A stretch of DNA of 64,000 nt from Christiangramia aestuarii (GTDB lineage: Bacteria; Bacteroidota; Bacteroidia; Flavobacteriales; Flavobacteriaceae): NCBI RefSeq assembly GCF_009735585.1, contig NZ_VJVW01000002.1, positions 310,001-374,000 on the forward strand, in the 5' to 3' direction. Position numbers and translations under genes: made by a program. Below the pieces are notes generated by a model. That model made no database searches. It saw only the letters and a list, made by a program, of their open reading frames with translations, and was not told the DNA's origin. The stretch's first letter is position 1. Every line of letters begins with the position of its first letter. This document shows positions 17,508 to 27,278 of this stretch, one piece after another.

Positions 17508-19892
17508 ATGAAATCAACCTTAACTTTTTTATCACTGCTTTTAGGTCTAGTTTTTTCCTTTGAGTTCCAGGCCCAGCCAAAAAATGAATCTGAATTACAA
17601 AACAATTACACCGACTACTTTAAATCCAACCGGCACTCAGTTTTCCTTCATTTAAATAAAAACATACTACTCCAGAATGAAAATCTATGGTTTGCAGGAT
17701 ATGTATACGATCTTCAGACAAAAACTCCTGAAATGGAAACAACCAATCTGGAAGTAAGTGTATTTAATGCAAATGGAAAATTCATAGAAAGTCTTACACT
17801 ATATACTTTTCAGGGAAAAGCTTCAGGATACTTGCCCCTCACCAAAAAAGACTATAAACCGGGTAAATATTTTATTCGCGCTTCCACCGCATATATTGAA
17901 AATTTAAATGAAGATCTAAGCTTTAAAAGTGAATTTCAAATAATTAATGATTCAAAACGAAAGCAGCCTGAGGGCAATTTGACTTATGACCTTCAACTTC
18001 TGCCCGAAGGAGGACACCTGGTGCAGGAGGTTAGAAATACGGTTGGGGTGAAGCTAATAGACCAGCATGGTTTAGGAGTTGAATTTGAAGAAGGCCATGT
18101 TCTGGATAACGATCTCGATACTATTTCTAAGTTTCGGTCGAACCGGTTTGGCCATGCAAGTTTCAACATACAGCCAGATGAGAATTCAACTTACAGTGTA
18201 AAAATTTACCTTAATAATGGGGAGGTAGTGGAAAAAACACTACAGGATCCAAATAGATCTGGGATAGTTATGAGAACTACTCTTAAGCAGGATGATCTTC
18301 AAATTAGCCTCTTAACTAATGAAAATAGTCTTCCAGTAATAAAAGATGAAAAATTTTATCTCGGAATTTCCCAGGATGGGAACATTAAAAACCTGGTTTT
18401 TAAGTTTCCGAATAATAAAAAAGAAGCCATTTTCAATTTCAGTAAAGACTCATTATATCGGGGCATCAATAGAATAACCCTTTTTAATAAAGAGTTCCAG
18501 CCTATTCTTGAACGCCTAGTTTTTAATGATCATGGATTAAAGTTAGATCATTTATCTACAGGTTCAGTGAAGAAAATAAATGATTCGATACAAATTGAAA
18601 TAAAAGGAATAAAAGATGAAACTGCAAGGTTGTCTATATCCACCTTACCTCAAAAAACAGAAGCGTATTCTCCAGACCACTCAATTATTTCCGCATTTTT
18701 ACTCAAACCCTACCTTAAAGGGAATATTGAAAATGGAGATTATTATTTTTCAGATGAACATTCGGCCAGAAGAAGAAATTATGATCTAGACCTGTTATTA
18801 TTAACACAGGGATGGAGCAAATACCCCTGGTCTCAAGTATTAACTTTCAAAAGAGATCGAACAATTGGAAAAAACAAAGGCTTTGACCTGGAAGGAGAGA
18901 TCTTTAGTAAAACCAGACCGGGTGATAAAGTATTTATAAGGAATGAAAAATCTGGCCTTTTTGAAATTATCGATGTCGAGGACAACAACAGGTTTAGTAT
19001 AAAAAACCTATTTATTGAAGATAGTACTCAAATTTCTGTTGGGCTTTTAAGGAACAGGAATGGGAAAATGAAAAAGCCATCAATCTCGGTGCAGATATTT
19101 CCCCAAAAGGAAAGAACTCGACTCGATGCGGAACAAATTCAACCTAGCCTTAAGCCGGTGCCAGTTTTGAGTATTCCTAAAAATTTCATTACAGATAACG
19201 AGGTATTAGACACGGTAAATCTGAAAGCCAGTAAAAGATCTGAAAAGAAAAAAGATTTCCTAAATGCGCCTACTAGCTCGGCATTGTCAAATTATATTGA
19301 AATTAACGAAACCATCGCCAGTTCTAATTATTATATAACAGATTTAATCGAGAAGAACTTTTTCAGGGTAAGAAGAACTCCCGCCAATATTGAAATATGG
19401 TCGCAGACTCCATTTACCTTCAGGGATGATTTAGGACCTAGCCCGGTAATATTTCTTAATGGTGTAAGGATGGGCCAAGACCTTAGCTTTTTATATAATT
19501 TAAGAACTTCTGAAGTGAAATCCATCTATTTAAATAGATCTGCTGCGGCCGGTTATGGCGGTAATTATGAAGGAGGCGGAGTTATTAAAATTAAAACTAA
19601 AACTGGTGCAAGTAGATTCAATAATACTAACAATTCTACCCTAACCCTTATTGCCAATAATGGCTATCAGCCTTACAAAGAATTCTATGCTCCTAAGTAT
19701 AATTCTTACAATAACTCTCTGTTTGAAAACTATGGCGTCATAGACTGGGAACCAGATATGGTTATTGCGGCAGATTCGAATAAAATTCACTCTATTTATA
19801 ATACCTTGCAGGATAGCATAATCTTATATATTGAAGGAATTACCCAGTCTGGAAAACTAATTTCTGAAAAGATCGAAGTAAAAATAAACTGA
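17508..19892 (+). CDS. Large exported MG2/plug-like protein (paralogue 1)
   Basis: 794 residues. Signal peptide ends near FQAQ (residues ~20-23). The early part has macroglobulin MG2-like strands (VFLHLNKNILLQNENLWFAG; KDYKPGKYFIRASTAYIE), a conserved block LQLLPEGGHLVQEVRNTVGV (~161-180), and near the C-terminus a segment like the plug of TonB-dependent receptors (VIFLNGVRMGQDL; SEVKSIYLNRSAAAGYGGNY; GGGVIKIKTKTG). No beta-barrel follows; only ~85 residues remain. The role is unknown; possibly part of envelope assembly or a receptor-like partner. It is paralogous to the gene at 21474, with a divergent-convergent amidohydrolase between them. Confidence 0.75.
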   Translation: MKSTLTFLSLLLGLVFSFEFQAQPKNESELQNNYTDYFKSNRHSVFLHLNKNILLQNENLWFAGYVYDLQTKTPEMETTNLEVSVFNANGKFIESLTLYTFQGKASGYLPLTKKDYKPGKYFIRASTAYIENLNEDLSFKSEFQIINDSKRKQPEGNLTYDLQLLPEGGHLVQEVRNTVGVKLIDQHGLGVEFEEGHVLDNDLDTISKFRSNRFGHASFNIQPDENSTYSVKIYLNNGEVVEKTLQDPNRSGIVMRTTLKQDDLQISLLTNENSLPVIKDEKFYLGISQDGNIKNLVFKFPNNKKEAIFNFSKDSLYRGINRITLFNKEFQPILERLVFNDHGLKLDHLSTGSVKKINDSIQIEIKGIKDETARLSISTLPQKTEAYSPDHSIISAFLLKPYLKGNIENGDYYFSDEHSARRRNYDLDLLLLTQGWSKYPWSQVLTFKRDRTIGKNKGFDLEGEIFSKTRPGDKVFIRNEKSGLFEIIDVEDNNRFSIKNLFIEDSTQISVGLLRNRNGKMKKPSISVQIFPQKERTRLDAEQIQPSLKPVPVLSIPKNFITDNEVLDTVNLKASKRSEKKKDFLNAPTSSALSNYIEINETIASSNYYITDLIEKNFFRVRRTPANIEIWSQTPFTFRDDLGPSPVIFLNGVRMGQDLSFLYNLRTSEVKSIYLNRSAAAGYGGNYEGGGVIKIKTKTGASRFNNTNNSTLTLIANNGYQPYKEFYAPKYNSYNNSLFENYGVIDWEPDMVIAADSNKIHSIYNTLQDSIILYIEGITQSGKLISEKIEVKIN

Positions 19893-19901
19893 TCAAAATA
19901 A

Positions 19902-19940
19902 ATAAAAAAAGCCCGATCGAACTGATCGGGCTTTCTTTAT
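19902..19940. terminator. Bidirectional terminator between convergent genes
   Basis: AAAGCCCGATC (19908-19918), loop GAACT, GATCGGGCTTT (19924-19934), with A run before and T-rich tail after, so it can stop both converging transcripts. Confidence 0.9.
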
Positions 19941-20004
19941 TCATCCTGAACTTGTTTCGGGATCTTCCAGGAAGAATATGAAACAGGATCAGATTGACAT
20001 AGAT

Positions 20005-21288
20005 TTATTCATTTTTGTAGACCTCTCCATCTTTCATCACGAACTTTACATTTTCTAATGTTTGGATGTTACTGGTTGGATCCTCATCCACGGCAATAAT
20101 ATCGGCATAGAAACCAGGCGCTAGCTGACCGCTCTCCTGTGCCATTTTCAAGATCCTGGCCGGAACGATCGTCGCCACCTGTATAGCTTCCATTGCCGGC
20201 ATCCCAGCTTCTACCATATATCCAAATTCCCGGGCATTTTCTCCGTGTTTAAATACACCGGCATCGGTACCAAAGGCGATAGGTACTCCCTTTTTATAGG
20301 CTTTGGCAAAAGTGTTCTGGATTTTTGGTCCTATCTCCCTGGCCTTGGGAACAACCAGCTCCGGATAATAGTTTTCTACTTCAGCCTTCTGGGTTACCTC
20401 CTTGCCAGCCGTGATGGTAGGCACCAAGTAGGCCCCATATTCTTTCATCAGGTCCATGGTCTCCTCACTCATTAATGTTCCATGTTCGATAGTGGTCACT
20501 CCTGCCCTAACAGCTCTTTGCATGCCTTCGTCCCCATGCGCGTGGGCCGCCACATGAAAACCATAATCATTAGCGGTCCTAACGATCTCCTCTATCTCTT
20601 CTTTAAAGAATTGTGGGTTGGAACTGCTTTTGGCCACGCTCAGCACGCCACCCGTAGCGGTGATCTTAATAAGGTCTGCTCCATTCTTATAACGCTGCCT
20701 CACCGCTTTACGGGCATCTTCCACGCTATTTACCACCCCTTCTTTGGGTCCTGGATCTCCCTGCATCTGCCTGTTCATTCCATTGGTAGGATCTGCATGA
20801 CCTCCCGTGGTTGCCAGGGATTTTCCCGCGGTAAAAATCCTGGGACCGGCAATATTACCTTTATTTATGGCGTCACGCAAGGCGATGTTCACCCCCGAGC
20901 CGCCAAGGTCCCTAACCGTGGTAAACCCGGCCAGCAGGGTCTTCTCAGCAAATCCTACAGAGCTTAAGGCGTCATCTGCGGGATTGTTGGTGAATCTTTG
21001 TAGATATTTACTAGGATTGGTTTCGCTTTCCAGGTGCACATGCATATCGGTAAGACCCGGCAGAACAGTTTTTTCCTTAAGGTCGATAAGCTCATCATCT
21101 TTGTTCGCGGGATCCTTATATCCTTTTTCTATAGCTTTTATTTTATTTCCAGACACCACGATGGTCTGCTCATTAAGAACTTTGCCGTTTTTGGTATCGA
21201 TCAATTTTCCGGCATGTATATAAGTTTCCTGGGCTGAAAGGCCAATGCTGACCATTAGCAGGCAAAAAAAAGATATCAGTCTTTTCAT
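20005..21288 (-). CDS. Exported amidohydrolase (imidazolonepropionase/prolidase-like)
   Basis: 427 residues with a signal peptide (MKRLISFFCLLMVSIGLSAQ). The metal-dependent hydrolase signature is complete: LPGLTDMHVHLE (HxH), the likely carbamylated Lys in ADLIKITATGGV, HVAAHAHGDEGM, TTIEHGTLM and FGTDAGVF (Asp). A C-terminal APGFYADIIAVDEDP beta-sandwich return is typical. Family members hydrolyse Xaa-Pro dipeptides or similar cyclic amides; substrate not determined. Export suggests periplasmic peptide or metabolite breakdown. It is transcribed towards paralogue 1, sharing the bidirectional terminator. Confidence 0.9.
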   Translation of the reverse strand: MKRLISFFCLLMVSIGLSAQETYIHAGKLIDTKNGKVLNEQTIVVSGNKIKAIEKGYKDPANKDDELIDLKEKTVLPGLTDMHVHLESETNPSKYLQRFTNNPADDALSSVGFAEKTLLAGFTTVRDLGGSGVNIALRDAINKGNIAGPRIFTAGKSLATTGGHADPTNGMNRQMQGDPGPKEGVVNSVEDARKAVRQRYKNGADLIKITATGGVLSVAKSSSNPQFFKEEIEEIVRTANDYGFHVAAHAHGDEGMQRAVRAGVTTIEHGTLMSEETMDLMKEYGAYLVPTITAGKEVTQKAEVENYYPELVVPKAREIGPKIQNTFAKAYKKGVPIAFGTDAGVFKHGENAREFGYMVEAGMPAMEAIQVATIVPARILKMAQESGQLAPGFYADIIAVDEDPTSNIQTLENVKFVMKDGEVYKNE

Positions 21289-21473
21289 ATAGGTATAGTT
21301 ATTTTAGATTTGAGTTAGTAATATAAGAAGATCTAAAATTTATTGAGCATAGTGCAATATTTTAAATTTTGAAACAAAAATCTCAGCAAATAATCCATTT
21401 TTTTGGCATGTTTGTTGGTTATTTTTCAGCCTAACTAGTCTTGCCCTACAAAGACCAACCTAATTTACCAGTG

Positions 21474-23837
21474 ATGAATAAATATTACTTCCTATGGGTA
21501 ATTATGCTTTCCAGTATGATATTAGCTGCCCAAAAAGAGCAAGACCTTCAAGAATTCCAGAATCAATTTGTTTCCTTAACAAGTGAAAAACAGGAATCTC
21601 TATACCTGCATCTTTCAAAAACTAAATTCCTTCCCGGCGAAGACCTTTGGTTTTCCTCCTACCTGTTTAATCATGCCACGCTAACACCAATAAACAGGGA
21701 TGAGAAGATACATGTACAATTGGTTAATAAGGCGGGAAATGTTTTAGAATCTAAAACCTATTTATCGAGCCAGGGCCATACCGAGGGAATGCTGCAATTA
21801 TCTGATAAAAAATATAGAAGCGGTAACTATCTGTTGATCGCCTATACCGATAGCCGGGAAAACCACTTCTCACAACCTATTGAGATTCTGGGTTCTGCCA
21901 GGGATAAAGGTGCAGCACAGGAATTAAAATATGATTTGCAGCTGTTACCGGAAGGAGGGCACTTGATTAGTGGCATCCTCAATACGGTGGGCGTAAAACT
22001 AATTAATGCCAGCGGTCATGGAATTGATTTTCAAAAAGGTTACCTGATGAATTCTACCGGGGATACTCTAACAAGTTTTGCTTCTAACAGGTTCGGAATG
22101 GCTAAATTCCTGATCAGGCCAGAAAAAGGAAATAAATATAAGGTAGTAATACCTGCCGATCCCGAATTTTATACGGCAGCGTTACCCGAAATCGAAGAAA
22201 CAGGAATAGTCCTGAGTTCGAGTTATCTTAAGGATCAAATAATCCTAACCACAAAGACCAACCAGGTTACTAATCAAAGAATTCAGGATCAGGATTTTTA
22301 TCTCGGTATTGAAGAAGCCGGTGAATTAAAGTTATTTGAATTTCATTTTCCAGAGGAGCAATTAAACGTAAATATTCCTGTGATGAAAGACTCCCTTAGT
22401 CGGGGAACACATTTAGCAACCTTATTTGACGCTGAGCTGAATCCTATTTCTGAAAGGATCGTATTTAATGGGACAGAGACCGGCGGCGAAATAAAACTAC
22501 AAATCACAGAAAATACCGGTGACTCCCTGAAGGTAAATATCTCTTCCCAGGAAAATTCCTTATCGCTACTAAGCATTTCTGTTCTGCCTAAGGCCACCAA
22601 AGCCTATGGAAATCAAAAGGGAATTCATTATTCGGCCTTTATAAAGCCTTTTGTAAATGGATTTGTGGAGAATCCGGGATATTATTTCGATCCCAAAATA
22701 AATGAAAGGGAAAGACTTTATAACCTGGACCTTTTGTTCCTAACCCAGGGATGGAGCAAATATGACTGGAACCAGGTTTTAGAGAATCAAACCCCAAGCA
22801 CCCCTCAAATAGGTTATAGTATCGAAGGCCGAATTCAAAGCGATTTTGACGCATCCAATAAACTTTTGCTTAAATCAAGAGATTCCGGTTTGTTCGAAGT
22901 CCTGGAGATAGAAAAAAACGGAGATTTTGAAATGGACAGCCTTTTTGTGCTAAAGGATTCTGAAATTTCCATTGGTTTACTTAACAAAAGAAATCAGGTA
23001 AGCAAACCGGTAATGTTCGCGAAGGTACTTCCGCGGGAAAATTCCCTGGCCATAGAGATCTCAGAGGAAGAATGGGAAGATACGGAAGCTGAATTTTTAG
23101 CCCGGGAAGCTGGTGATTTCAGGAATTTCACCAGGAATTCCACGCAATTAGACACCCTTACCATCAATGTAAAAAAGAAAGAGAAAGAGGAAATAGATCT
23201 GGATCCTTTCATGAGAAGCTCTCCCATGAACAGTTTAAGAATGGTAGATGATGAAATGAGGTCGCAATTCGTGTTCATCCTTGATTATATAAGGTTCAAA
23301 GGTTTTACGATAATATCTTCGCCTAACGGAGTACTGGTATGCAAAAGAGCTACCGGATTAAAAGGTTGTACTCCGGCCAGGATCTACCTTGATGGGATGG
23401 AACTCAGGGAAGATGCAGGGATGTTATCAAATCTTATGACCGAGAATATATCAGCCATCTCTATAAATAATTCCGGTATCGGGTTATTGCAACCAAGCCA
23501 GGGAAATGGTGGCGGTGGAGTCATCAGGATACAGACCAGAAAGGATTACGAGCAGGCAGACAATAATTATAATGAAGAAACTACCTATAAATTAAAGGCC
23601 AAAAACGGATTTAGTATCTCAAAGGAGTATTACAATTCGAAATATGGCTCCTATACCTCCAAGCTGTTCCAAAATTACGGCATTATTGACTGGAAGTCGC
23701 TGATATATCTTGACAATGAAGAAAAGCTGCAAAATTTCAAAATCCTGAACACCGCTACAGATAAGATCAGTTTTTTCGTGGAAGGCATCACCGGAAACGG
23801 TAAGTTGATCTCCCAGCGGATAGATATAGATCTATAA
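21474..23837 (+). CDS. Large exported MG2/plug-like protein (paralogue 2)
   Basis: 787 residues from ATG 21474 (MNKYYFLWVIMLSSMILAAQ, a signal peptide); an upstream TTG start is rejected. Same architecture as the 17508 gene: SLYLHLSKTKFLPGEDLWFS, YRSGNYLLIAYTDS, LQLLPEGGHLISGILNTVGV and a receptor-plug-like end (ARIYLDGMELREDAG; NGGGGVIRIQTRKD) with no barrel. Both copies also share LDLLFLTQGWSKY/LDLLLLTQGWSKY. Hydrophilic, probably periplasmic or surface. The family is widespread in Flavobacteriia, function unknown. Confidence 0.75.
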   Translation: MNKYYFLWVIMLSSMILAAQKEQDLQEFQNQFVSLTSEKQESLYLHLSKTKFLPGEDLWFSSYLFNHATLTPINRDEKIHVQLVNKAGNVLESKTYLSSQGHTEGMLQLSDKKYRSGNYLLIAYTDSRENHFSQPIEILGSARDKGAAQELKYDLQLLPEGGHLISGILNTVGVKLINASGHGIDFQKGYLMNSTGDTLTSFASNRFGMAKFLIRPEKGNKYKVVIPADPEFYTAALPEIEETGIVLSSSYLKDQIILTTKTNQVTNQRIQDQDFYLGIEEAGELKLFEFHFPEEQLNVNIPVMKDSLSRGTHLATLFDAELNPISERIVFNGTETGGEIKLQITENTGDSLKVNISSQENSLSLLSISVLPKATKAYGNQKGIHYSAFIKPFVNGFVENPGYYFDPKINERERLYNLDLLFLTQGWSKYDWNQVLENQTPSTPQIGYSIEGRIQSDFDASNKLLLKSRDSGLFEVLEIEKNGDFEMDSLFVLKDSEISIGLLNKRNQVSKPVMFAKVLPRENSLAIEISEEEWEDTEAEFLAREAGDFRNFTRNSTQLDTLTINVKKKEKEEIDLDPFMRSSPMNSLRMVDDEMRSQFVFILDYIRFKGFTIISSPNGVLVCKRATGLKGCTPARIYLDGMELREDAGMLSNLMTENISAISINNSGIGLLQPSQGNGGGGVIRIQTRKDYEQADNNYNEETTYKLKAKNGFSISKEYYNSKYGSYTSKLFQNYGIIDWKSLIYLDNEEKLQNFKILNTATDKISFFVEGITGNGKLISQRIDIDL

Positions 23838-23842
23838 AATAA

Positions 23843-23865
23843 AAACCCGGCAATTAGCCGGGTTT
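23843..23865. terminator. Bidirectional terminator
   Basis: AAACCCGGC (23843-23851), loop AATTA, GCCGGGTTT (23857-23865), flanked by A-rich and T-rich sides, between converging genes. Confidence 0.9.
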
Positions 23866-23887
23866 ATTTTTGAAAGAAAGTTGGTTA

Positions 23888-25018
23888 CTATTTTAAGAAC
23901 TTAATAATCGTGTCAGTAATATATTTTATCTGGTCATCTTCCAGTTCGGTATGCATCGGCAGGGAGATCACTTCCTGCACAAGTTGATTGGTCACCGTGA
24001 AGTCTTTCTCATTATATCTCTCGTCTACATAAGCTTTCTGCCTGTGTAATGGAATAGGATAATAGATCCCGAAAGGAATTCCTTTTTCCTGAAGATGTTT
24101 GGCCAGGGCGTCCCTTCTGCCCTTACCTATCTTTAAGGTATACTGGTGAAATACATGGGTATCGCAATCACCTCTTCTTACGGGAGTCACGACTTCCTCT
24201 ATTTCGGTGAAAGCTTCAGAATATTTAATAGCAGACTCCTTACGTGCCTCATTATAAAGATCCAGATTTTTCAATTTCGCCCTGAGCACCGCAGCCTGGA
24301 AACTATCCAGCCTGGAATTCACCCCTACCACATCGTGATGATAGCGCTCATACATTCCGTGGTTCACAATGCCGCGAATAGTATGGGCCAGTTCATCATT
24401 ATTAGTAAAGATCGCTCCCCCGTCACCATAACAACCCAGGTTCTTGGAAGGAAAGAAAGAAGTTGCAGCGACATCTCCAAGGGTCCCGGCCTTACTCACC
24501 TTTCCGTTTTTGGAATGGTAATCTGCGCCTATCGCCTGGGCATTATCCTCGATCACAAAAAGATCGTGCTCCCTGGCGATCTCCATGATCGCATCCATAT
24601 CTGCAGTCTGCCCGAAAAGGTGAACCGGAACGATAGCTTTGGTCTTAGGAGTGATGGCTTTTTTGATCTCTTCGGGGTCTATATTGAAGGTTTCCGGGTC
24701 TACATCTACCAGCACCGGAGTAAGCTGAAGCAGGGCGATCACCTCTACGGTCGCGGCAAAAGTAAAATCTGCGGTGATCACCTCATCCCCGGGCTTAAGG
24801 CCCAGTCCCATCATAGCGATCTGCAGGGCATCGGTTCCGTTAGCACACGGGATCACATGTTTAACTCCAAGATATTCCTCAAGCTCCTTCTGAAAGGCAT
24901 GAACATGAGGACCATTAATAAAGGAAGTATCTTCCAGAATTTCCTGTATCCCGTGGTTCACTTCGTTTTTTATCCCTTCATATTGACCTTTAAGGTCAAC
25001 CATTTGAATCTTTTTCAT
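23888..25018 (-). CDS. DegT/DnrJ/EryC1/StrS-family sugar aminotransferase
   Basis: 376 residues from ATG 25018 (MKKIQMVDLKGQYEGIKNEV). PLP-dependent transamination of keto-sugar nucleotides: CANGTDALQIAMMGL (cofactor phosphate site, ~58-72), PVHLFGQTADMDAI, VIEDNAQAIGA (Asp/Gln), and the Schiff-base Lys K192 in SFFPSKNLGCYGDGGA, followed by NSRLDSFQAAVLRAKL. This points to surface polysaccharide or lipid A/LPS sugar synthesis, consistent with the neighbouring divergent Kdo transferase, but no other sugar genes are adjacent. Confidence 0.9.
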   Translation of the reverse strand: MKKIQMVDLKGQYEGIKNEVNHGIQEILEDTSFINGPHVHAFQKELEEYLGVKHVIPCANGTDALQIAMMGLGLKPGDEVITADFTFAATVEVIALLQLTPVLVDVDPETFNIDPEEIKKAITPKTKAIVPVHLFGQTADMDAIMEIAREHDLFVIEDNAQAIGADYHSKNGKVSKAGTLGDVAATSFFPSKNLGCYGDGGAIFTNNDELAHTIRGIVNHGMYERYHHDVVGVNSRLDSFQAAVLRAKLKNLDLYNEARKESAIKYSEAFTEIEEVVTPVRRGDCDTHVFHQYTLKIGKGRRDALAKHLQEKGIPFGIYYPIPLHRQKAYVDERYNEKDFTVTNQLVQEVISLPMHTELEDDQIKYITDTIIKFLK

Positions 25019-25116
25019 CTGCAATTTTTTTCAGGAGTACGAAAATACGAAATATAGGTCCTACAGGCAATCATTTATTTGGAAAGGCCTATTTTAGCAG
25101 TCTCAAGTTTTTCGTT

Positions 25117-26346
25117 GTGCAGGGAATCTATAACGTACTGGTAAAGCTAAGCGGAGCCGTGTTAAAGTCGGCTGGGAAATTCAGTCCCAAGCTAAAGGAA
25201 TTCACCGAAGGCCGAAAAGATCTCTTTCCAAAACTGGAAGCCGGAATAGATAGCAGCCAGGAATATTTCTGGGTGCATGCCGCCTCCCTGGGGGAATTTG
25301 AAATGGCCGTCCCCGTCCTTCAAATGCTGAAAAATAAATATCCCGAAAGGAAGATCCTGGTAAGTTTCTTCTCCCCTTCCGGATATAAGAACAAGAAAAA
25401 GCACCCCTTAGTTGATCTTTTCACTTACCTGCCCCTGGACACTAAAGAGAACGCCAGCAAATTCCTGGAGATCGTACAACCGAAAATGGCCTTTTTCATT
25501 AAATATGATTTCTGGCCCAATTTCCTGAATGAATTAAAGGAAAGGGAGATCAGGACTTTCCTGGTTTCGGTAGTTTTTAGAAAAGACCAGGCGTTCTTTA
25601 AGCCCTACGGAAAATGGATGCTCAAATCGCTACAGGCCTTTGAGCACTTTTTTGTTCAGAATGAAGAATCGCGCAATTTACTGAATTCAGCAGGCTTCGA
25701 GAATGTTAGCCTGAGCGGGGACACGCGTTTCGACAGGGTGGCCGCACAGATAGAAGCCAACAACCAGATAGATTTCATAGAACAGTTCAAAGGGGAAGAA
25801 ATGCTGGTGGTATGCGGAAGCACCTGGCCAGAGGACGAAGACCTGATGATAGATTTCATCAACTCTTCGGTTAAGATCAAGTTCATCATCGCCCCGCACG
25901 AGATAAAACCGGAAAAGATCAGGGCGCTGGAAAAAAAGATTAGCATTTCCTGCATCAAATATTCAGAAAAGGAAGGAAAAAACCTGGAAAATTACCGGGT
26001 ACTCATCCTTGACACCATCGGCCTGCTGGGCAGGGCCTATAGTTATGCCAATATCGCCTATGTGGGTGGAGCAGCAGGACACACCGGCCTGCACAATATA
26101 CTGGAACCCGCCACTTTCGGCATTCCAATCATTATTGGCGAGAATTACGATAAATTCCCTGAGGCAGAGCGTTTAAGACAACTGGCCGGACTGTTTTCTG
26201 TTAAAAATTCAGGAGAATTTTCGGCCATCATGACCCGGCTTTATACACATTCAGATTTCCGGGAAAAGAGCGGTATGATCTCTGGCCACTTTATTAACAG
26301 CAATACCGGCGCCACCCGGATCCTCGAGGAATACCTTTCAAAATAG
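25117..26346 (+). CDS. kdtA: 3-deoxy-D-manno-octulosonic acid transferase
   Basis: 409 residues. It attaches Kdo from CMP-Kdo to lipid A precursor at the inner membrane. The proposed start is GTG at 25117 (GIYNVLVKLSGAVLKSAGKF). Motifs: FWVHAASLGEFEMAVP (catalytic Glu), ILVSFFSPSGYKNKK, KYDFWPNFLNELK, VVCGSTWPEDEDLM and, near the end, YVGGAAGHTGLHNILEPATF, GIPIIIGENYDKFPEA, the GT30 donor site. Like most Bacteroidota versions it lacks a long membrane anchor. It is transcribed divergently from the sugar aminotransferase. Confidence 0.93.
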   Translation: MQGIYNVLVKLSGAVLKSAGKFSPKLKEFTEGRKDLFPKLEAGIDSSQEYFWVHAASLGEFEMAVPVLQMLKNKYPERKILVSFFSPSGYKNKKKHPLVDLFTYLPLDTKENASKFLEIVQPKMAFFIKYDFWPNFLNELKEREIRTFLVSVVFRKDQAFFKPYGKWMLKSLQAFEHFFVQNEESRNLLNSAGFENVSLSGDTRFDRVAAQIEANNQIDFIEQFKGEEMLVVCGSTWPEDEDLMIDFINSSVKIKFIIAPHEIKPEKIRALEKKISISCIKYSEKEGKNLENYRVLILDTIGLLGRAYSYANIAYVGGAAGHTGLHNILEPATFGIPIIIGENYDKFPEAERLRQLAGLFSVKNSGEFSAIMTRLYTHSDFREKSGMISGHFINSNTGATRILEEYLSK

Positions 26347-26449
26347 GCTTTTAAAACCTTAACATACTCTGCTAAAAAAACCTAAAATAAAATCTACCAA
26401 TAGGTTTTAGTTGTAATTTCGATGTTATAACCAAATAAACTATCGAACA

Positions 26450-26689
26450 ATGAAACGATTATCAATGCTGGCAGGAGGATTATTAATGATCTCTGCCGTA
26501 TTCACCTCTTGCAGGGACACTAATGAAAAAGAAGTAATTGTAAAGGAAGTTGAAGTAGAGAAAAAAGCAGAAACCCCAGAAGAAGCCGGGGATAAGGAAG
26601 GTATCCTGGAACGTACTGCTAAAGAAGTAGATAAGGAAATCAACAAAGAGATAGACGAGGAGATCGAAAAAATTGGGGACGACAACTAA
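26450..26689 (+). CDS. Small acidic lipoprotein
   Basis: 79 residues: hydrophobic signal (LAGGLLMISAVFTSC) with lipidation Cys at about residue 21, then a highly charged coiled-coil-like stretch rich in Lys/Glu (EKEVIVKEVEVEKKAE; EIDEEIEKI). The leader shares VFTSCRDT with the next gene, so the two are likely related. No function known. It is preceded by A+T-rich DNA. Confidence 0.6.
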   Translation: MKRLSMLAGGLLMISAVFTSCRDTNEKEVIVKEVEVEKKAETPEEAGDKEGILERTAKEVDKEINKEIDEEIEKIGDDN

Positions 26690-26764
26690 AATGTGAATTT
26701 TTTTTATGATCTTAAGAGTCGAAGTTAAATTTATGAATTAAACCACTCTAAAAATTATAAAAAG

Positions 26765-27223
26765 ATGAGAAAACCAGTTTTAATATTTGCCCTGATGCTC
26801 TCCATGGGAGTAGTATTTACTTCCTGTAGAGATACGGCAAAGGAAAATGAGGCAGAAGAAACCGAAGAAATGATGGAAGAATCTGAAGACGCCATGGAAG
26901 ATGCCGCCGACGATATGGAAGATGCGGCAGAAGACGTGGAAGACGCTTCAGAGGATGCCTGGGACGATGTTGATGACGACGCCAACAGCGTAGGAAATGA
27001 TATCGAAGAGGCTGCCAACGATGTAGACGATGCGGTTGAGAACGCTGCCAGAGAAAGCGGAAGCGCGGTAAAAAACGCTGCCAATAAGGTAGATGACGGT
27101 GTTGAAGGCGCAGTTAAAAAAGCCGGAGACGCTATCAGCAAGGGAGCTAAAGATGCCGGTGATGCGGTAAACAAAGCTGCCAAGGACGTTAGCAACGAGG
27201 TAAAAGGCACCGACGATAACTAA
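26765..27223 (+). CDS. Lipoprotein with acidic-to-basic amphipathic repeat (LEA-like)
   Basis: 152 residues. Signal peptide with lipobox VFTSC (Cys ~21), then ~70 residues dominated by Glu/Asp with Ala at intervals (DAMEDAADDMEDAAEDVEDA), passing to Lys/Ala-rich repeats (NAANKVDDGVEGAVKKAGDA; KAAKDVSN). The spacing of Ala/Val against charged residues suggests a long amphipathic helix, similar to LEA-type or YtxH-like proteins. The charge gradient from negative to positive is unusual. Function unknown; stress protection is only a guess. Confidence 0.7.
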   Translation: MRKPVLIFALMLSMGVVFTSCRDTAKENEAEETEEMMEESEDAMEDAADDMEDAAEDVEDASEDAWDDVDDDANSVGNDIEEAANDVDDAVENAARESGSAVKNAANKVDDGVEGAVKKAGDAISKGAKDAGDAVNKAAKDVSNEVKGTDDN

Positions 27224-27248
27224 ATAAAGTTCTTTAATTCTAATCCAG

Positions 27249-27278
27249 AAAACCCTTTTCTAATGAAGAGGGTTTTTT
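27249..27278. terminator. Terminator after the LEA-like lipoprotein
   Basis: AAAACCCTTTTC (27249-27260), loop TAAT, GAAGAGGGTTTT (27265-27276) with one mismatch, then T run; overlaps the stop of the converging S24 repressor gene, so it may work both ways. Confidence 0.75.

Noticed and set aside
24146-25057. 303-residue frame antisense to the DegT aminotransferase
   Set aside because: No recognisable domain, and the opposite strand has all PLP-site motifs.
26755-27210. 151-residue frame antisense to the acidic lipoprotein
   Set aside because: Low-complexity Ser/Ala product generated by the GAA/GAT repeats of the real gene.
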